Assembly (NCBI GenBank): GCA_040220135.1
Contig: JAVJTT010000013.1
Location: 310,001-374,000, forward strand
DNA from: CAJXMH01 sp040220135
GTDB taxonomy: Bacteria; Bacteroidota; Bacteroidia; Flavobacteriales_E; Vicingaceae
Length of the DNA stretch: 64,000 nt
Direction of reading: 5' to 3'
Positions 1 to 10,916 of the stretch are shown here, in pieces. A model generated the notes under the pieces. That model did no database searches and had not been told where the DNA came from. It worked only from the letters and a program-made list of their open reading frames with translations. Made by a program: the position numbers and the translations under genes. Position 1 is the first letter of the stretch. Every line of letters starts with the position of its first letter.

Positions 1-3000
1 CCGGACCAGATGGAAACACCCGAACCGCTGAAACTGACCCCTTGCTAATCATTAATACTGATTTTGATGCTACCCCAACCTTAGATTTTACTGCCGGAGA
101 TTATGCTGAAGAAGATAACTCTGATGGATCCATAGACTTAGGGAGTTCCGATTTAGAGTTAGTAAATGAATCAGAAAACCAAACAGTCGGGGTGTTATTT
201 GCTGGTGTTACCCTAGATCAAGGTCAAGTGGTTACTTCCGCATACATTCAGTTTGAAACAGATGAAACAGATGCGGGCTCAATAGATATTACCATTGAAG
301 GAGAGTTGACGAATTCTTCAGTGGCTTTCACTTCTACCAATTCTGATGTGTCTAACCGAACCACAACTACTAACTCAGTTACCTGGTCGCCTCCAGATTG
401 GAATGTTGTTGGTGAAGCAGGAGCTGCACAACAAACCCCTGACTTAACCAATATTGTTCAAGAAATTGTAGATCAGGGTGGATGGTCAAACGGTAATAAC
501 ATGACTTTTATTTTTACCGGTCCTGCAGGAAACACAAGAACTGCGGAAAACGACCCGGTATTGGTAATTGAGACTTCAGCCAGCTTTTCAATCTGTGCTT
601 CAAGTGTGGCTCACCAAGATTTTGATAGCGATGGAGAAGACGATTTTAGAGATACCGATGATGATGAAGATGGAATTTCTACTTTTTCCGAAATTCCAGA
701 TGCCGACGGCAGCGGTCAACCTGATTATTTAGAGTTTGATGGCGATGAGTGTGGAGTGGGTTCAATCTTGACCTCTTATACAGATGACTATGGTGGAACC
801 GAGCAGTCACAAACTGGAGTTACCAATCCAGGTAATCTTACGGGAACACCCGACGGCAGTGTAACGGAGTTTACGGCAAACTTTGATGAGTATGTCATGG
901 ATTTTGGACAAGTTTACCCGGCAGGCTACAAGTACGTTATCACATGGAGTGAAGCCGCGAGTCAAGCTGGAACTGCAGAGATAGTTTTAGCGGAATCGGA
1001 AGATAACAGCACATTTAATGGTCGATTGGATAATCCAACCACCAATTCTACTACTTTGTTTAACGACACCATTACTGCTTTATTCGATTTTAGATACATC
1101 CGTTTTCAATTACTTAACTCAGCAAGCTCAACTGATTTTGAGATAGATGCAGTAGGAGTTTTAGAGCCCAATTGTGAAGATGATGCAGATGATGATAACA
1201 TTCCTGATAATGATGACATTGATGACGATAATGATGGAGTACTAGATGTTAACGAAGCAGATTGTACGCCGGTTGCTTCTGCACCTTCAGGAGCGGTAGT
1301 AGATGAGTCAGGAACAGGTGGAGCTTTAACACTGATTAATGATGGAGATTTGTCTGCTAACCAAGGAATCGCTTTGAATAATGCGGGTGAATATGTCATT
1401 GTAGACCTAGGAGGCGATATCCCTACCAATACTGTAATCACTTTTACCTTGTGGAAAAACAATGATAATAATAAGACGCTACGTTTTGCTCAATTGCCAA
1501 ACTCTGCTGTAAACCTTGGTGGAGGAACCAACCCGCAAACCATAGATGATGTTTCTATAGCCAGTGGTAGTTCAGTAACTAGTTTTAATTATACACTTTC
1601 TGCTGAAACACAATATATTCAAATTGAAATGTCTTCTAGAGACGGAGGAAGGATAGAGGTTGTAGAAGCAACTGTTGGCCCATATTCAGATTGTGTAGAC
1701 ATTGATACAGATGGAGATGGAGTAAGTGACCGATTAGACCTAGACTCTGACAATGATGGCATCCCTGACATTACCGAAGCAGGAGGAACAGACACAGACA
1801 CCGATGGTAGAGTAGATAATGCTACTGATACAGACGGAGACGGTTGGGCAAACACTTTTGATTCAGATGATGGAGGAACTGCCTTAGACGATGATGACAC
1901 AGACGGTGATGGACTTGAAAACAGAATTGATCTCGATGCCGATAACGATGGAATTGCAGATATCGTAGAAGCCGGAGGAGAGGACACAGATGGCGATGGT
2001 CAAGCAGATGACAATACTGATACCGATGGAGATGGCTTAGCTGATACTTTTGATAATGATAACTTAGGTACTCCGCTACCCATTGAAGATGAAGATGGTG
2101 ATGGCATTGAAAATTACTTGGATTTGGATTCAGATTCTGACGGGATTAGCGACAATGTAGAGGGTCAAACCACAGCCGCTTTCTTAGCGCCACTTGGCAG
2201 CGATGGAGATAATGACGGATGGGATGATCGCTACGACTCTGACAATGGCGGAACAGCGATTACCTTGAGTAATAATGAAGGTTTTGGAAATCCAGACTAT
2301 TTAGATGATGATTCAGATGGAGATGGATTTCCAGATTGGATTGAGGGCTTTGATGATGACGAAGATGGAGATGCTCAAAATGACCTAGAAACTAGAGGGG
2401 ATAACTTTGAAACAGCAGCCGGAAATCCACTTTTTTATGTGAATTCAGACGATACAGATACTGATGGCCTTCCAGATTGGCTAGAAGATGATGATGCCGA
2501 TAACATTCCAAACTTCCTAGACCCGGATAGTGGCTTTTACCATGATACAGATGGAGATGGAAATATAGACTTATACGATTCGGATAATAATGGAGTTGAT
2601 TCCAACACTCCTGATTCAGATGGAGATGGAGAGTATGATTTTAGAGATACAGATGATGAGATTTCTTTACCGATTGAGTTAGCGTATTTCACGGTTGAAA
2701 AAGATGGCGAACGGGTTAAATTAATGCGGAAAACCTATACTGAGATCAACAATGATTACTTTATTGTAGAGCGCTCGTTAGACGGGGTAGAGTATACTCC
2801 TATTGTTCAGACAGATGGGGCAGGAAATAGTTATACTCCGGTTGAGTATCTTGAATATGACCTAAGCCCAGAACAAGGGATTAATTATTACAGACTTTCA
2901 CAGACAGACTATGATGGAACAAGAACAGACTTCCCAATAAAGTGGGTAGAGTTTTCCGGAGTTAATTTAGAAGCTATTATCTACCCTAATCCTGCTGCAA

Positions 3001-3227
3001 ACGGAAGGGTTTACCTAAGTCTAAAGAATCCAATTCATGGTCTATATTCAACGGAAGTTAGAGACGTGAATGGCAGCTTAATCATAAAAAAGGAATTCAA
3101 GATAGAGGATGAAACACTTTTCTTTGAAATGGAGTTTCTAAGAGGAAGGCGCTTAGCTTCAGGTGTTTATTACTTGCACTTAACTACATCAGAAATTAAT
3201 GAGACCTTAAAGTTCATCGTTCGGTAG
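1..3227 (+). CDS. Giant T9SS-secreted TSP3-repeat surface protein (5' partial)
   Basis: The reading frame is already open at the window start (first full codon at 3), so the N-terminus and signal peptide lie outside. Visible order by nucleotide: the tail of one beta module (3-45), a full second copy of that module (about 60-570; both end in a G-P-x-G-N-T-R-T-A-E motif), short acidic repeats, a beta-sandwich-like domain (about 750-1170), another unique domain (1262-1680), then a long array of DxDxDGxxD thrombospondin-type-3-like calcium-binding repeats (1690-2670). It ends with the LPIEL...NNDYF domain usual before T9SS tails and a type A sorting domain containing YPNP (2980-3225). Family knowledge predicts Sec export, T9SS passage over the outer membrane and surface attachment or release; adhesion or matrix function is inference. 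A usually conserved Trp in the penultimate domain is Arg here (LMRKTYTEINN). It is paralogous to the next two genes. Confidence 0.88.
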   Translation, partial: GPDGNTRTAETDPLLIINTDFDATPTLDFTAGDYAEEDNSDGSIDLGSSDLELVNESENQTVGVLFAGVTLDQGQVVTSAYIQFETDETDAGSIDITIEGELTNSSVAFTSTNSDVSNRTTTTNSVTWSPPDWNVVGEAGAAQQTPDLTNIVQEIVDQGGWSNGNNMTFIFTGPAGNTRTAENDPVLVIETSASFSICASSVAHQDFDSDGEDDFRDTDDDEDGISTFSEIPDADGSGQPDYLEFDGDECGVGSILTSYTDDYGGTEQSQTGVTNPGNLTGTPDGSVTEFTANFDEYVMDFGQVYPAGYKYVITWSEAASQAGTAEIVLAESEDNSTFNGRLDNPTTNSTTLFNDTITALFDFRYIRFQLLNSASSTDFEIDAVGVLEPNCEDDADDDNIPDNDDIDDDNDGVLDVNEADCTPVASAPSGAVVDESGTGGALTLINDGDLSANQGIALNNAGEYVIVDLGGDIPTNTVITFTLWKNNDNNKTLRFAQLPNSAVNLGGGTNPQTIDDVSIASGSSVTSFNYTLSAETQYIQIEMSSRDGGRIEVVEATVGPYSDCVDIDTDGDGVSDRLDLDSDNDGIPDITEAGGTDTDTDGRVDNATDTDGDGWANTFDSDDGGTALDDDDTDGDGLENRIDLDADNDGIADIVEAGGEDTDGDGQADDNTDTDGDGLADTFDNDNLGTPLPIEDEDGDGIENYLDLDSDSDGISDNVEGQTTAAFLAPLGSDGDNDGWDDRYDSDNGGTAITLSNNEGFGNPDYLDDDSDGDGFPDWIEGFDDDEDGDAQNDLETRGDNFETAAGNPLFYVNSDDTDTDGLPDWLEDDDADNIPNFLDPDSGFYHDTDGDGNIDLYDSDNNGVDSNTPDSDGDGEYDFRDTDDEISLPIELAYFTVEKDGERVKLMRKTYTEINNDYFIVERSLDGVEYTPIVQTDGAGNSYTPVEYLEYDLSPEQGINYYRLSQTDYDGTRTDFPIKWVEFSGVNLEAIIYPNPAANGRVYLSLKNPIHGLYSTEVRDVNGSLIIKKEFKIEDETLFFEMEFLRGRRLASGVYYLHLTTSEINETLKFIVR

Positions 3228-3458
3228 CTTAAAGTAAAAGTTCGGAAATTCAATTTAAGGTTCATACTTCAGATATTGTTCTTTTGCCTCAATAGCGATT
3301 TATGATGTAATGAATCAATAGAAAAAAACAATCATTCATCGATATCTCGATACATTAAAATAGTTTATTTTGAATATAAATATATAAAATGATTTAATGT
3401 CTCGTAAATACAAGCTAAATTTTAATAAAATTTGCAACTACTTATTATCCAATAGCCG

Positions 3459-6400
3459 ATGAGTATGAAATACCTAAAGTGTATCTTGGTTTTTGCAATG
3501 GTGTCAAGCTATTGGAGTGTTTTAAATGCTCAAATTTTACACGATAATAGTTGTTCATCAATAAGTACCAATTTTACTTTAGATTGGGAGGATAGCCCTG
3601 GAGCAAATCAATTTAATTGGACACCTCAAGGAGCAACATCTTTTTCTGCCTCCAATATACAGGGAAGTGGTTATCAAATTGATTTTTCTTTAAGCGGAGC
3701 TACGGGAACCTTAGCCAGTGAAAACGGGATTTCAACCCCGGGAGTCACAAACTCTTTAAGTGGAGGAGCTGATGCATTGCACATTTCATCAAGCGGATTA
3801 AGCGGAACAGGAGAAATTCGTTTAGAAATGGAATTTACCCCTGCATTAGCAGGAAATATTTCTTTTGATATATACAATGTAATCGAACAGTTTATTGCCG
3901 GTGATGATCCTGGGCAGCAAATTGAAATTTACGGTTTAACCTCTACCGGTTTTGCCATTGTACCACAATTAACTGATAATGGTAGCCCTTCTTGGGAATT
4001 AGAAGGACCGGGAGTTATTGATGGAATTGCCGCAAGCACAGCGGGAACTAATGATCAAGTTGGAGTCAACTTTAAGAGTATTTCTGATATAGAGACTATT
4101 ACAATTATTTTGAGAAGGTGTTCTTCTTGTGATAATGTGGCAAATACTGAATTTGCAATTGGAGATATCGATGTCTGTCTTACTCCAGATACAGACCAAG
4201 ATGGTATAGCCGATACCCAAGATGATGACGATGATAATGATGGCATTTATGATGTAATTGAAAAATGTCCAGCCTCAGCACCGGTAACAGCAGACTGGGA
4301 TAATTACCCTTATGCGAATGGCGATCCTTCTAATACTTATGCACTTCCTGATGGAACCAATATGACTGTCGCCGTTTCTTCAAATGGGGCTTCAATTGTT
4401 GCCGGAGAAACTAATTCAGATTTAACTGGTGGTCAAGGAGGAGGAACAGTAGGCTTATTTCTAAATGGAAACCAAAACTTACAAGTCAATAGCATTGATG
4501 TTAGCTTTTCTTGGGATCAAGCCATTAGTGATCTTTCCTATACCATATTTGATGTTGATCAATTAGGCGGTCAATATGTCGACTCTATAACCATCATTGG
4601 GTTTTATGATGGTTTTGTGGTTTTTCCTACCATGACTCCAAGTGCTAATAACACGGTAACGCAAAACAGAGCTGTTGGAGATGTCAGTACGGCCGATAAC
4701 CTAGCCACTGCAAATTTAGATGTTGCTTTTTCTGAACCCATTGATAGCATGGTGATTTACTATGGTAATGGCTCAACCGCCCCACCGGCACCTGGTAATC
4801 AGTGGATTACCATTTGGGATTTTACTTACATAGGTGATTGTGGTTCAGTAGATAGTGATGGAGATGGTGTGCCGGATTACTTGGACATTGATGCCGATAA
4901 TGATGGAATTGTAGACTACATTGAATGGCAAGCATCTTCAGCAAGCCCAATAGCCCCTGCAGGAGCTGATGCTGACTCTGATGGGATCGATGATAACTTT
5001 GAAGTAGTTGGAGCACCAGTAGATACAGATGGGGATGGAATTCCAGATTTTAAAGACCCTGATTCAGATAATGATGGAGATCTCGATCTATTGGAAGGTT
5101 GGGACACTGATAATGATGATGTAGCAAACACTACTCCCTCCGGAACTGACGCTGATGGAGACGGCTTAGATGATGCATTTGACAATCAAGCAGGCTTTAA
5201 CTCAACCACAAACATTACCAATAACGGACAAGACTCTGAGGATTTTCCGGATTTAGATGGTGGCACAGGGGAACAAGATTGGCGAGAGGATACGGATATT
5301 GATGATGATGGAATACAAGACTATGATGACATAGACGATGACAATGACGGGATATTAGATGTTGATGAAGGGAAGTTATCCAATAACCCTAGCGGAGATG
5401 AAGATGGAGATGGGATACAAAACTGGTCTGATGCCACAGATGATGGAAACGGTGGAGATGGAAGTATAACTGACTATGCGGATAGCAATGCTGATGGAAT
5501 TCCTGATGTATATGATGCCGATAATGATGGGATCCCCAATCATCATGACCCTGATTCAGATGGAGACGGAATAGCAGACATAGTTGAGGCCGGAGGAGCA
5601 GACAGTAATGGAGATGGGATAGCCGATGATGAGACAGATACAGACAATGACGGATGGCCTGATTTATTTGACAGTGATAATGGAGGAACAGCCTTAACTG
5701 ATGTTGATGAAGATGGAGATGGACTTCAAAACCATTTGGACATTGATGCCGACGATGATGGAATTGTGGATATTATTGAGTCACAGCCTACAGGTGCCTT
5801 AACTTCTCCAAGCGGCACAGATTCTGACAATGATGGAATTGATGACAATTTTGATACGGATGAAGGAAACAGTTTAACTGATCCTGAGAATACTGATTCA
5901 GCTGACAATCCAGATTATTTAGATACCAATACCGACAATGATATAGAAACCGATCTTGTTGAAGGTTGGGATACCAATAATGACGGTACAGCAAATACTA
6001 CTCCTGCGGGCAGTGATTCAGATAATGACGGCTTAGATGATAACTTTGATGATGTTTCCGGTCAGAACTCTACCACTAATGTGACGAACGGAGGACAAAC
6101 CGCTTCTTCATTTCCCGATTTAGATACGCCAGGAGGTGAATTAGATTGGCGAGATGTGAACAATACCAATGATAATGATGGAGATGGTATCGCCAATGCT
6201 GATGATATTGATGATGATAATGATGGAGTGCTCGATATTAATGAACTAGATTGTCCTTCGGCTGCAACTATTACTAGTTTAAGCACGGACTTAGCCATAC
6301 AAGTTGGTACACTTCCTCTACTTTTAAACGGAAGTACTGGAGATCAAGATTTCTACTGGTTTGATAATCAAGCATACCCCGGTGATACCACAGAGATCTT

Positions 6401-9400
6401 TGGTATTACGCTATCGCAAGCAGCGGTGGTCACTGAAATACGCATTCTGCTTGAAGCTGACGTTAATCCACCTGACGGCTCTTTCTTAGGTACTGGTATG
6501 CAGTACGTGGTTCAAGGCTTGAATGGAAGCGTTTGGGAAAATGTTTCGGCAGATTCAACTGCTGATGGAACATTTTCAGTACCAGATAATGGCGAAGTAA
6601 TTGAAGTGAATGCCAATACTAGAGCCTACACGCAGTATAGAATTGCATGGATTGGAGGGGGGCAATTAGAATGGGACCCTTACATAGATGAAGTAGAAGT
6701 TGAAGTTTGCAACGAATTAGATTCAGATAATGATGGAGTAAATGACTCTGATGACCCAGATAGCGATGGAGACGGAATTGCTGATATTGTAGAAGCCGGA
6801 GGTGTAGATACTGATGGAAATGGCGTGGTTGATGGCAGTTTTACTGATAGTAACAGCGATGGCTGGGAAGACTCTTTTGACAATGACTTAGGAGGAACTG
6901 CTTTAACTGATGCAGACACAGATGGAGATGGCCTAGAAAATCGAATAGACCTTGATTCAGATGATGATGGAATAATCGACATTGTTGAGTCTCAGCCTTC
7001 AGGAATTTTGATATCTCCTAGCGGAACCGATAGTGATGGAGACGGTATTGATGATAGTTTCGATACCAATGAAGGCAACACCTTAACCGATCCCGAAAAT
7101 ACAGATGGAACTGATAATCCTGATTTTACGGATACTGATTCGGACAATGATGGAGATTTGGATGCCTTGGAAGGTTATGATACCGACAATGACGGAACAG
7201 CAGAAACTAGTCCTGCAGGAAGCGATAGTGATAATGATGGCTTGGATGATAATTACGACAATGAGGTAGGACCAAATGCAACTACTAATGTTACGAATGG
7301 TGGACAATCATCAGCTAGCTTTACCGATTTAGATAGACCAACAACTCCCGAATTAGATTGGCGAGAAGACAAAGATTATGACGGTGATGGACTTACGGAC
7401 GATATTGATATCGATGATGATAATGATGGAATATTAGACGTTGATGAATGTAACGGGGGAGGATCGGTAGGAGTAGTAGCAAATACAGTCGCTTCAGGAA
7501 CAGGTTCTTATACCGTTCCGGTTAATGGACAAGTGACCATTAGCATGAATGGAGGTGATGGTGGCGGAGGCTCGAATAATCCCGGCGGTAGTGGAGCCAC
7601 AATTGATGCTATTTATGAGGTTACAGCAGGCCAAGTTCTTCGCTATGTTGTAGGCGAAGGAAGTGATGGAGTAGGGACTTCTTCTGCAGGAGGCGGTGGT
7701 AGCTCAGGATTATTTATTGACAATGACCTAGTAATGGTTGCCGGTGGCGGCGGAGGTGGAGATAATTCCGGAGGAGCAGTAGGTTTTGGAGCCAATTCAA
7801 CTACTTCAGGAGACGATGGCAATGGTGGATCTCCAGGTTCCGGTGGTGTAGCTGGATCAGGAGGAACTGTAGGAGGAAGTGATGCGGGAGCCGGTGGTGG
7901 AATTAATTCTGCAGGAGGAAGTTCAGATGCCGGTGGAGGTTCTGCAGCAGATTTAGTTCCCGGAAATGGTGTAACCCTTGTTGCAGGAGGTGCTGGATTC
8001 GGCGCAGGAACCGACGGTGGTGATGGCTTTACCGGAGGTGGAGGAGGAGATGATGGTGCTTGGTCTGGTGGAGGTGGTGGTTACTCCGGAGGAGGAGCAT
8101 CTGGTTCTGGTGGATCTGCCGGAGGTGGAGGTTCGTTTTTAGATAATGGAATTGGATCTTTTGTTTCAGGCTCCATTACTGCAGGAGTAGATGGCGGAGG
8201 CGGTGCTACTGGCGCTAATGGAGATGATGGTTTTGTAATCATTTCGTTTAACGGAACATGTTCTGTTGATACCGATAATGACGGAGTTATAAATTCATTA
8301 GACCCAGATTCTGACAATGATGGTCTAGCAGATATCATAGAAGCAGGAGGAGTTGATACAGACGGCGATGGAATAGCAGATGATGTAACAGATACTGATG
8401 GAGACGGATGGCCAGATATCTTTGATAGCGATGACGGAGGAACCGCTTTAACCGATGTGGATACCGATGGGGATGGCCTAGAAAATCGAATTGACATTGA
8501 TGCTGACGATGATGGAATTGTTGATGTGATTGAGTCACAAGCTACTGGCAGTCAAATATCACCTAGCGGAACGGATACAGATGGTGATGGCATTGATGAC
8601 AACTTTGACACTGATGAAGGTAATTCTTTAACAACAGCGGTTGATACAGAAAATGACGGAACTCCTGATTATTTAGATATAAACTCTGATGATGACCTTC
8701 AAGATGATATAATTGAAGCTTGGGACATTGATAATGATGGAGTTGCTGATACCAGTCCTGCCGGAACTGACAGCGATGGAGATGGCTTGGATGATAACTT
8801 TGATAATGAAGTGGGGCCGAATGCAAGTACGAATCCAACCAATGGAGGACAATCGGCGGTGAGTTTTCCAAACCTTGACGATGGAAATACGAACGAAAGA
8901 GATTGGAGAGAAATAATAGATACGGATGGAGATGGAATAGCAGATGAAATAGATGCTGATGATGATAACGATGGTATACCGGATGCTTTTGAATGTGGGA
9001 GTGAAATCTCAGAAGGTGGTTTTGATGGAATTACAGGACTTGGCTTTGGAAATAATTTAAATGAAGATATATCACCATGGGTAAACAATGGCCCTACAAA
9101 TGTGATATTAGTTGATGGAATTACCCCTTATGACCCAGGTGGACCTGATTATGACGCCAGAGGAGGCGCAGGTAACTATTATGACATTAATGGTAGTGGC
9201 GATATTTACCAGACTTTTACCATTTCTTCTACCGCAGAAGTTTTTTACGATGGCTATTTTTCAGCTAGAGATGGAGGCACAGGAAATGGTGAAATTGAAA
9301 TACGTGCAGGAACAGGCACAGCAGGTGCAATACAGTCAACCACCGGAACATTGACTACCTCTGATAATACGGCTTGGACCTACACTTCAAATTCTGTGAC

Positions 9401-10811
9401 TTTAAGTCCTGGAACTTACTCATTGGTTGTGGTCATGGACAACTTTTTAAATGTGGATGAACTTTCAGTTAACCTTTCTTGCGATACCGACGGTGATGGA
9501 GTAGAGAATCGTCTAGATTTAGATGCCGATAATGACGGCATAGCAGATATTATAGAAGCTGGAGGAACAGATGCTGATAATGATGGCAGAGCGGATAATA
9601 TTACCGATACAGATGGCGATGGTTTTGCCAATACATTTGATTCTGATAATGGTGGATCTTCATTGCCGGTTGCTGATTCAGATGGAGATGGAATTGAAAA
9701 TTACTTAGATATTGATTCAGATTCAGATGGTATCTTAGATAATGTTGAAGGCCAAACAACCGCAGGTTTTAGGGCTCCTCAAAATGCAGACACAGATGGA
9801 GATGGATGGGATGATGAGTATGATTCTGACAACGGAGGAACAGCGATTACTTTAAGCGACAATGATGGAGCTGGAGATCCAGATTATCTTGCCTTTGATT
9901 CTGATGGTGATGGGTTACCTGACTGGATAGAAGGCTTTGATGATAATAACTCTGAAGATGCTTTAGATGATTTAATAGATCGGGCTGATGCATTTGAAAC
10001 CAACAATGGGAATCCAGGACTGTATGTAAATGCTGATGACACTGATGCTGATGGTATACCAAATTGGCTTGAGGATGACAATGCCAATAGCATTCCCAAT
10101 GTTGCTGATGCCAGTAGCCCTTTCTTTGTAGATACTGATCAAGATGGAATTATAGATCTATACGACCCTGATAATGGCGGAGTAAGTAGTAGTACTCCTG
10201 ATGGTGATGGCGATGGAGAGTATGACTTTAGAGATACGGATAATCAAGTTTCGTTACCTATTGAACTTTTAGAGTTTACAGCCAATAAGCAAGATGATAA
10301 TGTTAAATTGACTTGGATAACCGCCGTCGAAATAAACAACGACTACTATATTGTAGAACATTCTGCAGACGGAGAGAAATTCAGCAGAATAGCGAAAATA
10401 AAAGGAGCAGGAAATAGTACTCAAACACTGTACTACACAACACTTCACGAAAACCCCATTGTGGGAATTAATTATTACCGTTTAAAACAAGTTGATTTTG
10501 ACGGGAACCATTCTTATTCCGATAACAGGATAGTAAACTTTAGTAGAAGGACTGCTTTCAAACTCTATCCTAATCCAACTTCAGGAAAGCAACTTTTTAT
10601 TAGCATTGAAAAGCCGAAAGCTGGAAGGTATAGGCTTAGTATATTATCTAACAAAGGAAAACTTGTAGTTGAAAGAGAGTTTAGCATCGAGGCTGAAACA
10701 CTTTATTATGAAGCGGAAATACTCAAAGAAGTAAAGTTAGCTTCGGGTTTATACCTAATTCTTCTAGAAAGTAATGGAGAGCAAGAAACTATGCAGTTTA
10801 TTGTTCGTTAA
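3459..10811 (+). CDS. Giant T9SS-secreted TSP3-repeat protein with glycine-rich module (2450 aa)
   Basis: This gene encodes a signal peptide (MSMKYLKCILVFAMVSSYWS, cleavage probably after LNAQ), an N-terminal beta domain (nt 3540-4175) and five blocks of Asp-rich DxDxDG repeats. The blocks are separated by unique domains: 4268-4840; 6253-6715 (discoidin-like in appearance); a glycine-rich module of about 270 residues at 7455-8262 resembling the Gly_rich family; and 8998-9483. The end is the LPIEL/INNDYY penultimate domain and a T9SS type A tail with YPNP (10558-10808). Calcium-dependent folding and surface location follow from the families; ligand and role are unknown. It sits 231 nt behind its upstream paralog and 105 nt before the next, so each may have its own promoter. 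The DNA is highly repetitive (gatggagatgg-like units), which favours recombination and assembly error. Confidence 0.9.
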   Translation: MSMKYLKCILVFAMVSSYWSVLNAQILHDNSCSSISTNFTLDWEDSPGANQFNWTPQGATSFSASNIQGSGYQIDFSLSGATGTLASENGISTPGVTNSLSGGADALHISSSGLSGTGEIRLEMEFTPALAGNISFDIYNVIEQFIAGDDPGQQIEIYGLTSTGFAIVPQLTDNGSPSWELEGPGVIDGIAASTAGTNDQVGVNFKSISDIETITIILRRCSSCDNVANTEFAIGDIDVCLTPDTDQDGIADTQDDDDDNDGIYDVIEKCPASAPVTADWDNYPYANGDPSNTYALPDGTNMTVAVSSNGASIVAGETNSDLTGGQGGGTVGLFLNGNQNLQVNSIDVSFSWDQAISDLSYTIFDVDQLGGQYVDSITIIGFYDGFVVFPTMTPSANNTVTQNRAVGDVSTADNLATANLDVAFSEPIDSMVIYYGNGSTAPPAPGNQWITIWDFTYIGDCGSVDSDGDGVPDYLDIDADNDGIVDYIEWQASSASPIAPAGADADSDGIDDNFEVVGAPVDTDGDGIPDFKDPDSDNDGDLDLLEGWDTDNDDVANTTPSGTDADGDGLDDAFDNQAGFNSTTNITNNGQDSEDFPDLDGGTGEQDWREDTDIDDDGIQDYDDIDDDNDGILDVDEGKLSNNPSGDEDGDGIQNWSDATDDGNGGDGSITDYADSNADGIPDVYDADNDGIPNHHDPDSDGDGIADIVEAGGADSNGDGIADDETDTDNDGWPDLFDSDNGGTALTDVDEDGDGLQNHLDIDADDDGIVDIIESQPTGALTSPSGTDSDNDGIDDNFDTDEGNSLTDPENTDSADNPDYLDTNTDNDIETDLVEGWDTNNDGTANTTPAGSDSDNDGLDDNFDDVSGQNSTTNVTNGGQTASSFPDLDTPGGELDWRDVNNTNDNDGDGIANADDIDDDNDGVLDINELDCPSAATITSLSTDLAIQVGTLPLLLNGSTGDQDFYWFDNQAYPGDTTEIFGITLSQAAVVTEIRILLEADVNPPDGSFLGTGMQYVVQGLNGSVWENVSADSTADGTFSVPDNGEVIEVNANTRAYTQYRIAWIGGGQLEWDPYIDEVEVEVCNELDSDNDGVNDSDDPDSDGDGIADIVEAGGVDTDGNGVVDGSFTDSNSDGWEDSFDNDLGGTALTDADTDGDGLENRIDLDSDDDGIIDIVESQPSGILISPSGTDSDGDGIDDSFDTNEGNTLTDPENTDGTDNPDFTDTDSDNDGDLDALEGYDTDNDGTAETSPAGSDSDNDGLDDNYDNEVGPNATTNVTNGGQSSASFTDLDRPTTPELDWREDKDYDGDGLTDDIDIDDDNDGILDVDECNGGGSVGVVANTVASGTGSYTVPVNGQVTISMNGGDGGGGSNNPGGSGATIDAIYEVTAGQVLRYVVGEGSDGVGTSSAGGGGSSGLFIDNDLVMVAGGGGGGDNSGGAVGFGANSTTSGDDGNGGSPGSGGVAGSGGTVGGSDAGAGGGINSAGGSSDAGGGSAADLVPGNGVTLVAGGAGFGAGTDGGDGFTGGGGGDDGAWSGGGGGYSGGGASGSGGSAGGGGSFLDNGIGSFVSGSITAGVDGGGGATGANGDDGFVIISFNGTCSVDTDNDGVINSLDPDSDNDGLADIIEAGGVDTDGDGIADDVTDTDGDGWPDIFDSDDGGTALTDVDTDGDGLENRIDIDADDDGIVDVIESQATGSQISPSGTDTDGDGIDDNFDTDEGNSLTTAVDTENDGTPDYLDINSDDDLQDDIIEAWDIDNDGVADTSPAGTDSDGDGLDDNFDNEVGPNASTNPTNGGQSAVSFPNLDDGNTNERDWREIIDTDGDGIADEIDADDDNDGIPDAFECGSEISEGGFDGITGLGFGNNLNEDISPWVNNGPTNVILVDGITPYDPGGPDYDARGGAGNYYDINGSGDIYQTFTISSTAEVFYDGYFSARDGGTGNGEIEIRAGTGTAGAIQSTTGTLTTSDNTAWTYTSNSVTLSPGTYSLVVVMDNFLNVDELSVNLSCDTDGDGVENRLDLDADNDGIADIIEAGGTDADNDGRADNITDTDGDGFANTFDSDNGGSSLPVADSDGDGIENYLDIDSDSDGILDNVEGQTTAGFRAPQNADTDGDGWDDEYDSDNGGTAITLSDNDGAGDPDYLAFDSDGDGLPDWIEGFDDNNSEDALDDLIDRADAFETNNGNPGLYVNADDTDADGIPNWLEDDNANSIPNVADASSPFFVDTDQDGIIDLYDPDNGGVSSSTPDGDGDGEYDFRDTDNQVSLPIELLEFTANKQDDNVKLTWITAVEINNDYYIVEHSADGEKFSRIAKIKGAGNSTQTLYYTTLHENPIVGINYYRLKQVDFDGNHSYSDNRIVNFSRRTAFKLYPNPTSGKQLFISIEKPKAGRYRLSILSNKGKLVVEREFSIEAETLYYEAEILKEVKLASGLYLILLESNGEQETMQFIVR

Positions 10812-10916
10812 AGTGTTTTGCTGAACTTCTTTATTATGAGTGCTTTGTAAGAGTCTCATGATAAATTGCGACTTTTGCAACAATTGTAATTATTTTGCAA
10901 TTGATAAAGTATCAAC

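Noticed and set aside
5400..10250. Regular short DNA repeats that might suggest a CRISPR array or satellite
   Set aside because: The repeats follow codon phase (Asp-x-Asp-Gly units) inside one open frame, without uniform spacers.
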